Shown in pieces: positions 1 to 11,690 of a DNA stretch of 64,000 nucleotides. The stretch covers positions 369,060 through 433,059 of the forward strand of contig VZTJ01001740.1 of NCBI GenBank assembly GCA_013397795.1, written 5' to 3'. The stretch's first letter is position 1, and every line of letters begins with the position of its first letter. The stretch comes from Orthonyx spaldingii (Eukaryota > Chordata > Aves > Passeriformes > Orthonychidae). Under the pieces are notes generated by a model that was given only the letters and a program-made list of their open reading frames with translations, was not told where the DNA came from and ran no database searches. The position numbers were made by a program, and so were the translations under genes.

Positions 1-959
1 TGAGGTCCTGTGCCCATCTACCTGGCCCAGACACTCCTCACATTTCTTTGCACGGCAACTATGGCAACCTGGAGAGTGTTGTAGTTAGTGTACCACTAGA
101 ATAATTGGAATGTCTTACTAACTTATTCTTGTCTCTGCTCCTCATAGGAATTGAGTGCCAGGTGTTTGCTGCTTCCATCCCAGAGTCAGACGCGGTGCTC
201 TCCAATCTCTTGTTGCCCCCCAAGTCTGGGTGAGGGAAGGGACACTTCCCATTCCTCTCTCTGAGGGAACTGCTGCTCCAGGTAGCACATTCAGGAAAAT
301 GCCACACACTATGTTCGGGCTTCTTGAGTAGCACTGAAGGGCCTGTGGCACCTTCTAGGAGAGAAACAGGGTTTCTTGGCAATTTTTTTATTGGCAGCTT
401 CTTGGTAACATGCAGGAGAATTTGACAAGCCTTTTGGGCAAGTCCACCTGCTTTCAGTGTTAGGTGTCTGTGATGAGACCATCATTGTTCACCTCTAAGC
501 AATCCCTGTTCTTTACCAACGTGCCTCATACCTATTTCACAGGTGTGAAACACAGAGGTGCTGTTTCACAGCCAGGGAAGCCGGACTGCAGGGAGCTCTC
601 GGGTCCATGTCCTCAGGTGCCCTTGCTCACCCCAGTTTCCAGCCCCTGTAGCTTGCCCAGGGTCAGGTCACAGATACACCAACGTCTCCAAGGCTGGCTT
701 TCACCTGCAAAACTGGGAGATGGCAGAGTTATTTTGGACAGTGATTGAATTCTTAGGTACTGCCTGATGCCAACAGCTGAGGAACAAGGCCTGAGAGTGA
801 GGAAACACTTGCAGGGGGACCTATTTTCTCCCACCTCTGACCCTGGCCGTAGCAGGAGAGCCACTTGAAACTCTGAGAAACTAAAATATGCTAAATACTG
901 TTTTGTCAGATAGAAATCTCTCTCCCAAGCAGAGATTACCTAGAGACTGAGCTGCTCCA
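1..959. other. unique non-coding sequence, no feature recognised
   Basis: I see no repeat family, splice-flanked open frame or RNA gene here. Open frames are under 110 codons and resemble no protein family I know. The motif pair GGCAAC-TAT-GGCAAC near position 55-69 resembles two RFX-type half-sites in direct orientation, but a match this short occurs often by chance. Confidence 0.6.
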
Positions 960-1310
960 GGCAAATTAACATTATAGAAATAATAAGGCAAGTTTAAACC
1001 TGTTTCTATTCATCTGGCAAGTGCTTTCACACTAATAATGGAAAGGGCAGCAGTATTATGTAGTAATGGTCTCCTTTCCATTGTTCTGTGCAATTGCACT
1101 TCATTAAAAGTCAACCTTTCTCCTGTCTCTAAATAGTAAACTATAGCAATAGCTATATAAAAGCACTTTAATATTTTATAGCAGCTAAGGCTGCCTGCTA
1201 TCTATAATTACAGTCAATACTTGGACTGAAGAGAAATGACTTCATTTTCTTAATGTTTCATACATGGAAAAACAATCAGACTTTTCCTGTATTTCTAATT
1301 GCATTGACTG
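960..1310. other. candidate conserved non-coding element (AT-rich block)
   Basis: This block is distinctly AT-rich and almost CpG-free. It contains no recognisable transposon and is broken by stop codons in all frames. It holds clustered AT-rich motifs, including a TATATAAAAG near 1155 and several ATTA/TAAT cores, separated by non-repetitive sequence. Compact, low-CpG, repeat-free blocks of this kind are often constrained regulatory DNA in vertebrates. That reading is inference; no alignment was available. Confidence 0.25.
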
Positions 1311-4300
1311 GCTCCAGATGAGTGTTCTTTTCCAAATTATTGCCAGGCCCTAGAAAAAGTAGCATTGAGGTAAAACCTTCCCACAACTAAATGCCAGTCC
1401 TTGTTACAGCCTATTTCTGCAAGCCTTGATCCCAAGTCCCATTTAGTCCAGGGACCCCTAGTTCCAAATTCATAAACATTAAACCTTGATTAAACTCTGC
1501 CTGGAAATCAATGAACCTGGGAGGTCCCTGTGGTCTGATTCCAGCTGTGTGTTGTGCTACTGGAGTTTTGGTACTGAAAGGACAAGTAAGTGAGGCATGG
1601 AGAGAATTTTCTGGTTGATGCTGCTTGGATGAAGGGAGTTGAAATGAAGGCACCGTGAACTTTAACTGTCACACTTTCTTACTTCTGTCCCCAAAAGCCC
1701 CATCAGAAATCTAGATATTATCATTCCCAGGCCCTTGCCAAGCAGTCTGGGCAGATCTAGTACTTTGTTTTCCCAGAGATTCACAACCTACTGAAAGCAG
1801 CACTTGTTTTGTCACAGACTAGATGCTTTTGGCTGTGTGCTACAGAGAAACTACATCTGTAGATGATTGTCTTCTGTTGATGTCCCTCTCATCTCTCTCC
1901 TGAAGGCAGGCAGACATACGTCTCTGTGCTTAAGGTTGCTTCCAGCTGATGCAGTCCCAGTTTGGGCTGTGGAATCCAAGGTAGTGAGGTATGGATGTGG
2001 ACACACTGATAGATTGAGCACAACTGGCTGGAAAGATGTGGCATCTTCTACAGCCTGTGGGCTGACTGCCCAGGATCAGGGCCACGTGCCTAGCCGTGAC
2101 CAGGCAGAACAGTTTGACACTTGCACTGAAAAAATAGGCTTGTAAATAGATACTGTGCCAAAATGCACAAGATTTGCCTTCAGGAAAGCCACCCATTTGT
2201 TTGTTCATTGCTACAATTGCTGTGTGCCTGTGATACTGGTTGGGTAGTCCAATAAGAAGAGATGATTTGTGCAGGAAAGATACTCTGACTGCAAGGATTG
2301 CCAAAATACCTCCAGCATTGCTGTATCCTTGCTAGGAGTCTGATTTGGTTAACATGGCTGAGCACGCTTCAGAGCAGAAATTTCCTGGTTATGTTACCAC
2401 TGTACTGGAGTTAAAATACAGTTGACATGAAATCTGTGATTGTAAGCAAAGAAAGAGAGAGAAAGAAATTATTTCACTGTCTTGTCAGAAATACTCAGCC
2501 CAGTTAAGACCATCATGTATTATCATGTGAAAGTTGATGGGGTTGATGCCCAGACAGTGGTGACTGTCCCCTTATCTGCATGGTCTGTCAGGACTGGTGT
2601 GCCAACCACTGTATCTGGGGCAGGAAGCAATACCAGTGCAGAAGTTGCCTCAAAATCTGATTTGCAGAATTTCAGATTTGATCCTGAAAGTCTTCCCACT
2701 TCCCACCTCCTCATTACAGTTACTGAGTCAAAGAATCAGTTATATTAAAAATTGTGTTTCCTTTGTGGTTTGACTTGTTGTTGCATCCAGGTTCCCTTTT
2801 TCATTCCTTATTTCCCATAAAATGCCAAGCAAAAGTAAATTTTATGCCCATACAAGTGTGTAGGAGCCCCTTCCAGAGAAAAAAACACATCTGTGAGTAA
2901 AAACAGTCCTTCTTCAATATCATTACAAAAATTTAAGAAGGGGATTCAAGTATTATTTTGAAATAGAAAAAACCTAGAATTTTCTTTCAGTTACTTGAGG
3001 GAAAAAAACCACTTTGAGCAAGTGTTCCTTTACTATTTTTTTTCCTTGTTCTTGGAATAGTTTTTATACAAATGTGAAAATTAATTAGGATGCAAAATGT
3101 AGGATCTTGTTTATGTGAACATATTTGTTGAAAGTTTACAAGGGCTGAATATTGCAGTAATTGATGTGTGCTTGTATTTCAGTTTCTCGTGGATGCCATC
3201 TGGTCCTGTTAAGTTGCTCTGTTGCTTTATATCTTGTGTTGTGCTGGTTTATTTTTCTTTCTTATGATTTTGTGATTACTGCTGTTGGGAGAGGGAGGGA
3301 GTGGAAGAGAGGGAAGTGTGGACAAGTTGGAGGAAGAATGAAATATCTGTGAAAGCACAAGCACAGGATCAGTTTTGAGTAACTCATTTGTGTACGTGCT
3401 TTACATTGGGAACTGGCAGCATGTGACTAGAAGGACAGATACATCTCACCCAGATTTTTGAACATAGTTGGCTAATGTTAAGAATGACAGAGAATATCTG
3501 CTGAGCTGTTAGTGAAAAATATGCATCTTTTTATCCCCTGCAAAAATGGACCACATTTTCATAGCTGCAAATAGCCTGTGTAGCGGGTTAATTTAATTCT
3601 TCCTGCAAAGGCCGTATCTGGACAACGCCACTACTCTGCTGAGTGTGCTGCTGCTCATGCTCCCAATCCCTCAGCAAGCTCTGTATTGGTGGGCAGTGAT
3701 GTTTTTCCTTTTCTCCCATGTCCTGGTGTAAAGGAGGAGTAACCAACTGCCTGGAACCCAGACCAAGGGGCTCCAGAACTTCTGTGCCCTAGGTGTTATC
3801 CTGAGGGCTTGGTTTCCTTCCTGCTGTCAAGGAATTTTTTCTTTGTGAGATTGACCTCATTTGGTCCAGCAATGACCCAGCTGCCCATGGGAAACACCAC
3901 TGTTGTACGTGGTGATCTGGATCCCGTTTCCATGCTGCTCCTTTGCTGACCATCCACATTCTTTCCCTGGCTTCCAGCCCAGGACTCTGCTGTCAGAGTG
4001 GGTTTCATCTCTTTGATCACAGATTTTCCCCTGCAGCCCTCAGGTCTTCCCCAGTGAGTGTTAACCCTGATTTTGGGCCATCTGCTCTCGTCTCCCTCCA
4101 CGTGGGCAGCAGCAGATCTATTGCAAAACTGGATTCTGCTCCGAAGCCATGCACTTCTCTCCCCGTGGTGGCCTCAGGGTCTGGTGCAGGGACAACCAGG
4201 GCTACTCCAGGGCTGGCCGTGGGCTAAATGGCCAGACACCATACATGTGCTCATGGGTTGAGTGCTGCCACTTCCAAGGGGAGAGGAAGTATTTTCTTTG

Positions 4301-7300
4301 CAGATGAGAAAAGGTTTTCAGTCAAGAGATTAAGATGTCATAGGAGGCTTGTGCACATAACACAGCAGAACCCTGTGTTTTTAGAGAGCTGTATATTGGT
4401 TTGGAGAGACAGAAATTATTTGGTAGAGTTTAAAATCTCTCTCCTTTTTTATGACACTTCTTTGGATATTAGAGCCCTTTTACTGCCCACACATTTGTAT
4501 ATTAAGAAGGTTTTTGCTAGAAGTGGGCAAAGCTTTGATAGAAAACTAAGGTGGAAACAGTATAAATTCTTCTCCTAGCAGAGCTGGTTGGGAATGGTTC
4601 AACCCTTCCTTGAGGGGTGAAAACTGAAATCAATTTAAAAAGCCAGTACTTCCCACATGATATTTCTGCTTTGACAGAGAAAATAAGGTAGAAAATAAGC
4701 AAAAAGCAATAATAGCATCATTTTCTCTGGGCTCACTCACCAAACAGGATCTGCCATGAAGGCTTTTCTCTGGTTAGAAGGATGTGATATACCCTGGACA
4801 ACTTCCTAGACCTAGGACAAAACTGGTTTTTAAAACATTGGCGTGATCTCAAGAACAGAGGTTCTTTTTTTAGTTTGATTTGGTTAAGTTTGGTTTAGTT
4901 TTTTTCCCAAGACAGAGGAGCTGGAGGAAATGATTGAAGAGAGAAACAACACTTTCCTCCCATAATTGATGCTGAGTCATTTCTCTGTTGGATGATGAGG
5001 CAGAAACTCAATTATGGCAGAAGACAGACTGTGATGAGGTTCATCTGGCAACAAAACATTCATATTTGGAAAGCCAAGGTCCAAGTACAGATTGGACTGG
5101 GAAATGGATTTTAAATCGGGCCTTCCCATCCAGGTGTTCCCTGTCTCTCATTTATAAGATTCATGTGGTAATTTACCAGTGTTCTGCTTGGGGTGAAACA
5201 AATCTTCCTTCTCTGCTCATCCTTGGCTCCCTGGTTGGCTTCAAAGTGTCCTGCCAAGTGTAGGAACTGTGGTGTGTGCTCAGCTTCCCAGACAGCACTA
5301 CTCTGGGCTAGGAGAGAGCTCAGTGACTTCGACAGTGCTGTCTTTAGTGCTAACTTGTCCCTGTGGCAGCTGCAAAGGCTTTGGAATCATCCTTGCTGTG
5401 TCCTACAACAGCTAAGGGAAAGACCCTTGTAATTGCTTCTTGCATTTGTTAAATAAATATCTTCCCAGGAGTTCTCTGGGCAGAGAGCTCTGCCACAATA
5501 TCTTATCCTGCACTTAGCCCTGCCTGCTAAATGAGAGACTGGTCTCCATGTTTCAGCTTTCTGAAAGATTTCTCCTAGTCCTTTGAAAAAAAAAAAAGAG
5601 ATCAAAATTCAAGCATTTTGATCAATGTGCAGGGTTTTAGGAAGTACTTTTAATGAGAATTCTATTGGTTTTCAACTACTGTTTCTCTGCTCAGCTTTTG
5701 CCAAATGCTCAAGCTCTTTGTTTAGTTGCTTTGACCAAAAAAAAAAAAAGGTGTGTATGTAATTGCTTCACTGGATTAATACTGTGATGGCTTTAATCTT
5801 TCTACAGTGATAATTTTCTGTATTCCTGACTCTCAGGGTACCTGAAACACACAGGTGACGACTGCTCTACCTTGTCCAAAATGCTTTTCTAGCGGAGCTG
5901 TCTCTGTGACAGGGTGATCTGCTGGGAATTAATTCACAGGTGTTCTTATGACAGAAGGCTGGGGCACAAAGGAACCATGAATCAAAGCTCCTGGGCACTG
6001 ACACAACAATAAGATCAATTTATTTGGAGTCCTGCACAACGTCGTCCATGGTGCCACGAATGCAGACCCAAAAAAAGCTGTATTTGAGTTCTCTCAGCTT
6101 TAGAGCATTCACTTCTTGCTCAGATGTTTATCACTCTCCCAGCAAGGAGATAGAGATTGCACTGGATTAAAGGATTGCATTGGTTTTAAAACAAATAACT
6201 GAAACTCTTTAATTTCTTACTTTAACTGAGTTAGCAAAGGAAGTAGGGAAAATGCACCTCTCTGAGTGTGAGTAGATGGGAGCTGTGATGTCAGCCCCAT
6301 CCTTGGAGTGGGTGAGGATGGTATATGACGGCTGGAAAACTTCTCGTTCCATGCCCTGTTGCTAACAGCTCACTCTACACAGGAGGCCTCAAGAGTGGGA
6401 GGAAATGGCAAATCTTCTAGAGGAAAGCATCTCCTCACTCCCAGAACAGATTGCACTTACTCTGGTAACACCTGCTACAGCCAAATAAAACCCACTGGAG
6501 TAGCACAGCCACTGCCGGACCACGTGCCATGTTCCAGCTCCTGGAAAGCAGCCATTGTCCAGAGCAAAGGAGCTCTGTGTCCTGCAGACTTTGCTCCCTG
6601 AAGGTGCTGGCACAGCCCAAGGAACGTGCCAGGCACAGGTGCTCCTAGGATTTTAAAGGTCCCTGGATGGAGGAGCTCATTTTGCACTTGTGAAAGTCCC
6701 TCTGAAATCTACCCCCTCTGCAAAGCATCATCTGCTGCCTCCTAACTCTGTCTGCCCTGGAATTAGGAAAAATCACACCTTTGCTCTGAGAGTTGTTTTT
6801 AGGGATTTTATAGCTCTTAAAACTTCTATTGTCTGCATAAAATAAACTGAGGGGATTGTTTTCTTTAAAAAAAAAAAAAAAAGAAACCATTTGTCTAGAA
6901 ATCTTCACCACTTAACACTTTTTTTGTCTTGTAACTATAGGAAACACTGACATGGTCATACTGCAATCAGCTGATTTTTTCCATGGCTTTTGAGAGAAAT
7001 TATGAGCCAATTAAGCAGCCTCCCTTTTGACCATGATATGACTGTTTTACAGCATGAACTTCTTTCTGGTACATAGGATATGCTATTTCTAGTGAAACAT
7101 GTTAAACTCAGGGCATATTTTTTTATCAGACAGACTTTCAAATCAGTAAAATAATTGGACAGCTGTGCTCAGTTTTCAACAGCAAAACATCCTGGTCTGA
7201 GTCACCAAGAAACAGAGATGCTACAAAAAGGCATTTAAGACTCAGTGTTTTCTTTTCTTGTAACGATGATGTGTGATATTTTTTGAGCTTTTCTTCAATG

Positions 7301-9069
7301 TTTTTCTCTTCATTTCTCCCTTGTTTCTCCCCCAATATATATTTTCAATAGTCTATCTACCACTAAAGGATTTCTTCATTTTTTTTAATATTTCCTTCAA
7401 AGAAGACCAAAGAAGATTTCCAGAGATGGTGTATTCACTTGCAATGATGTATCAATTCTTCCCATAGTGAAGACCTGTCTGCAAAAAATATCTTGTGTCC
7501 ATTAATAAAACTTCAATGTTTTGTTTTCCCACCTCTTGGATTATTTCTCCTTTGGGCTATTCTGTGAAGAATTAAGGAGGAATTCACTTGGATGCATTCA
7601 TGTGCATCCTAAACTCTAGGAGATTTAGTTGTTTAGGGTTCTCTCACTTCTAGCATGTTAAGGACACAATCACATTTAGCACCCTTGAGTCTTGTTTGAA
7701 AATTACATTGAGTGTTTAGAGAAGTTGTAGCACTTGGTGAGGTGCTGGGTGGTCTAGTCCATAAAGGTTTCAGGATTTGGCTAGACAGATCCATGACAGA
7801 CCTGATGCAGTGCTGGCGATGGTCCTGCTCCAAAGGCAAGGCACGGCTGGAGCACCAGGCCTCCCAATGCCCCTTACAACCCAGAGACAGGGAAAAAGCT
7901 CTGTGGGAATCTAGGGGTGGATGTCTGCATCAGGCTGGGTGGTTGTTCCCTGCCCTTATCAGGTGTACATTGGAAAACAGGCTAGAAAGGATTGTTCCCT
8001 GTCACCCTCAGCATCCACAGCCTCAAAAGGTGTTTGACAATGCCTGTAGGCCCAAATGCTAAGTCCACCTTCGACAGGTTACCCAAACGTGTTTTATTTT
8101 GGAAACTACCATTCAACAGTGAATCAAAATGGTAAAAATCTGGGGTTTGACAGCAGTTAATGGTTTCTGGGTGAGACAGTTTTCCTTTCAAGTCAGACTG
8201 AGCTCTTTTCCGTAGTGCTCATCCCCAGGCTGTCCAGGCTGCATCTTCTGAGCTATGGCTCATACAACAGCACACGCTCTGCAGCAGCCAGGACAGACAA
8301 TGGCTGGGTTAAATCTGTGGCAGTTCTGGCCAGATCAGCTTTACACATTACTGCAATTAGGAAACAAACACAAAAACTGAATCTTGGTGGAGGAAAAGGT
8401 GCCAGAACATACACTGATATTTTTGCCTTGCAGCTTCTCATATTTCTCACTAGGAGAATCACTTATCCTTACTTTCTTTTTCTTCCTGATGGATTTTTTT
8501 TTTCTTCTTTTTTTTTGGTTGTTTGCCTGAATGGATGGAAATCTCTGTGGCTTGTTTTAGATATATGATACTCTTAAGATACTCTTTCAATAACTCGCAG
8601 ATCAGCAGCAGGGCCCAGGTGTGTTCGTGGGAGAATTGACAGCAGGGAAGCTCAAATCTGTAACCTCTTTTCTGACATATCTTTTTTTTCCCTACAGTTT
8701 ATGGTTGGGAATCAAGAATATTTTAAAATGTCTTAAAATAATAATATAGCTTAAGCGAGAACTGAGTAGGTGGGGATTTGATTTTTCCAATGCCAGTAAC
8801 TAAAATAAAACAGATTAAGGATTTGTCAGAAAAAACGTCAGCTTTTCTATGTTTTCCTCTCAGTTCATTAAAAAAACGTAGATGTGGATGCAAGACTCAC
8901 TATTCAGGAACTTTAGGGAGTTTAACTAAAGCAAATGTCAAGTCCTGCAGCTCAAGCCCAACCACCACCAGGACAAACTGGGGCAATCAGATTCGAAAAA
9001 AGCTTTGCAGGAGACATGAGGGCCCTGGTGCACACGTTGTGCACTGTCAAAACCACATCTGAATGCTGT
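1311..9069. other. long non-coding stretch with small homopolymer tracts
   Basis: No gene is supported in this 7.7 kb. It contains short A or T homopolymers (about 5586-5597, 5741-5753, 6867-6882, 8497-8518), a T/G-rich simple patch near 4865-4905 and a GA-rich patch near 2450-2469. One 260 bp open segment with an acceptor-like site at 2487-2488 is listed separately as a weak candidate. The 7710-7830 stretch has words reminiscent of a CR1 3' end (GGTCTAGTCC), but I could not align it convincingly. Most of the rest appears to be unique sequence. Confidence 0.6.
2489..2748 (+). other. weak candidate terminal coding exon or retrocopy fragment, unrecognised
   Basis: The frame is open from about 2446 to a TAA at 2746-2748, with a pyrimidine-rich stretch ending TTGTCAG at 2482-2488 that could serve as a 3' splice site. 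The roughly 86-residue product is of mixed, protein-like composition, rich in Ser, Thr and Val, with no low complexity. It has no signal peptide, membrane segment or motif I recognise. No in-frame ATG lies at its beginning, so it would have to be a last exon or a fragment. No canonical AATAAA follows closely. Open frames of this size are expected by chance in 64 kb, so confidence is low. Confidence 0.1.
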
Positions 9070-9325
9070 GCTGAGGTGCTGGATCAGGTCTAGTGGAGTC
9101 TAGTAGAGGCCACTGAGATGGTCAGGGCTGGGGCACCCAGGGTGGGGGGAGAGGCAGAAGGAGTTGGGCTTGTCCAGCCTGGGAAGGGTACAGAGGAAAC
9201 AGATGCAGACAGTTTTTTGGAGGTACACAGAGAAAGAATAGGAAGCCATGGGGACACTTTGCAACCAAGGGGAGCTCCAAGTCGATGTTAGACAGTCTTG
9301 GGTTGCCCTTGTTCCAGCCACAGTC
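9070..9325 (+). mobile_element. CR1 LINE fragment (internal ORF2 3' region), plus orientation
   Basis: The order of sequence words follows the avian CR1 consensus. A stretch corresponding to 'gaggccac-gagatggtcaggg-ctggagcacc' is followed by a 'ggagctggg-ttgtccagcctgg' block (9160-9182). Then comes the segment around 9240-9290 reading GCCATGGGGACACTTTGCAACCAAGGGG. This is the region encoding the C-terminal part of the CR1 reverse transcriptase. It is heavily diverged, with stops and indels, and has no 3' tail, so it is truncated at both ends and inactive. CR1 is the dominant LINE of birds, and most copies are 5'-truncated. Confidence 0.75.
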
Positions 9326-11455
9326 AAGGTGTACAGAACAATCTATGAACACAGCAACTGAGAATTTGAACTCCTGGTTCAATATAAGCTCCCCCACAAA
9401 GTTTGAGCTGCCTTGAGTAAATGACTCAGTCCCTGTGTTTTGAGTGTCAGGGGTGGGTTGGTAAAGCAGCACCGTTGTGTCCACGTTTTCTGAGGCTTCT
9501 GTGTGACAGTGAGCTAAGAAGCAAGTAATAGGAAGATGAGTGTCTCTTCTGGCTCAGTGCTAGTTGGACATTCTTCTAAAATGCACAATTAAGGTTTTTA
9601 TCCAGTCACACATCCAACACATCTCACAGCTATCTCCTGAAGAGCATTGACAGTTTTCCCTCTCTCATACTGAGTAGGAGTGGTTTTGGCAGTCCAATAT
9701 CCAGTTGATCAAAGGATATTGTGGCTCACTGTCTTTTGTTCTGTCCTTGAGGTCAGTTGGTTCAGGATTGAAACTCCCCAGGTAAATTGTGTGTGATATT
9801 AGTCTTCAGTGGGAGCTGATGAGTCCTGAGGGACCTGATGTTATTAAAACTCCTCCGTGGACCTGACTTCTGGCACTAAAAAACTTCAGGATTTGAATGA
9901 GCTCTATTTCAGTCAGTGTAAATTAGAGAAAAACATGATTTCTGATTTCTGAACTGTGCACACTAGAAGAGGAGTGAGCATAGCAATTAATACTTTAATA
10001 TCTGATGTTTGCAGAGCAGTAACATTCCTGCCACATTTTTATGCTTCATAAATTTTGTAAGGTAGAGGGATGCCAGTATTCAGATCCATCCTCCTGGCAA
10101 GCACAGAAAAAGTTGAAAAGCAAACCCTGTAGCTCAGGCCAGTTTTGCAAAATTACAAATAAAAGCTTTCTGTAAAATTAATAACTGCTACTTCATGCCA
10201 GGAGCTCAGAGGAGCTGGATCTTGGCTTGCACCATGAGGGGAAGGTAGATTTTAAGGATTATCCTTGTGTGGGGAGACACACAGCCAAATGGCTGGGTAT
10301 CAGAGCTAAGTAAGGAAGTCAGCTCACGTTTACTGTGGGTTTGCAGGTGTACACAGGACAGCTTTCCTGCATGGCAGCTGATGGCTGGAAACTCACGTTG
10401 CTGCTAGGACCTGACTGTGGAGCCAGCCCTGACAGTATGAGCTCAGGGAAAACCCACCTATAGGTAGCAGGAGAGGTGGGGCACTGGCAGCATCTGCTGT
10501 GCCCTACAGCTCCTGTCCCTCCCCACTACCCACACTTAACAGTGCCTTCAAGAAATACAAAAATAAGACTCCTGTTTTGCCACTTTAAAGCAGAAGGAAA
10601 TAATATTTTTGTATCAAAAGTTAGATATGTATTGAATTATTTGGCCCTATTCATGTAAGCAAATGTATGTTGACAGTGACACTGGAAATTCAATAACAGC
10701 AATGACAGATCCTTTTTTGTGGAGAATTGATTCTGTAGGACTGTTTCTGAGGAGCAGGTCTGGAGCTCTGCAGCTGGATGCATGATAATCTCCATGGCAC
10801 AGAACTGCACAACTTCCCTGAAGAAGTTTTGCTTAGTTTGTTTCTTTTAGGACATGCAAGATCTCCATTTGGCTCTGTTGTCAAGAAGTGTATTTTGTCA
10901 GGGAGTTTCTGTGAGTACCTTAATACCTTCAGGAATCAAAGATTTCCATGGAATTTTTAAAATCTCATTATCCTTTTGGGTATTAGTATTATTATTATAA
11001 ACATCATCAAAATAGTATTTATTTTACCTTCCTTATTCCTTCCCTTCCAGTTTCTTTTCCATTTTCTCTCCCCTTCTGCACTAGTAAAAGGAAGAGAAGA
11101 GAACACCCCTGCCTGGTGAATTGTCTTCCAAAAATCTCCCAGTTAGTATGGTTTGAGCTGATGGTTTTCCACTATCTGCATCCTGCCTTTATTTCTTATT
11201 ACATGGTAAATATTTGTTGTGAGTCAATTGAGGCAGTACAGACAAGGGTTTCAAAAGTGATAGATCCTACTCTGTGGTTTAGTAAGACACAAAAAACATT
11301 TATTGCCTGGGAAGCTGGAATTCAGGGCCAGTAAGTGAAGTCCCTCTGCATAGAGACTTGAAAACACCATATGTTACCTCACTGTATTTGTCATCATGTT
11401 TATTTATCTGGTTGGATTTTTAAATTTATTTTCAGCAGCCAAAAAAGCTTTTAGA
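9326..11455. other. unique non-coding sequence
   Basis: No gene or recognisable repeat is visible. AT-rich patches occur around 10980-11040, including a short ATT-type run. Open frames are short and unremarkable. Confidence 0.6.
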
Positions 11456-11690
11456 GGAGGTATTTAGGTTAGATGTTAGGGAGAAGTTCTTTGCTCAGAG
11501 GGTGGTGAGGAACTGGCACAGGTTGCCCAGAGGAGCTGTGGAATTCCCAGTCCCTGGAAGTGCTCAAGGCCAGGTTGGATGGGGCTCTGAGCAACTTGAT
11601 CTAGTGAAAGGTGTCCCTGCCCATGGCAGGGGGTTGGAACTGGATGAGCTTTAAGGTCCAAGCCTTTCTATGATTCTATAATTCTATGAT
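11456..11690 (+). mobile_element. CR1 LINE 3' end, plus orientation
   Basis: This is a clear 5'-truncated CR1. It reads through 'ttaggttagatgttagggagaagttc', 'gagggtggtgaggaactggcacaggttgcccagaggagctgtgg', 'caaggccaggttggatggggctctgagcaacttgatctagtg' and 'gtgtccctgcccatggcagggggttggaactggatgagctttaaggtcc'. It ends in the diagnostic CR1 tail of repeated TTCTATGATT/TTCTATAATT octamer-like units at 11667-11690. Only the last part of ORF2 and the 3' UTR survive. Divergence is moderate. No target-site duplication was identified. Confidence 0.93.

Noticed and set aside
7710..7830. GGTCTAGTCC word suggestive of a CR1 3' end
   Set aside because: Surrounding words do not keep CR1 order and no tail follows.
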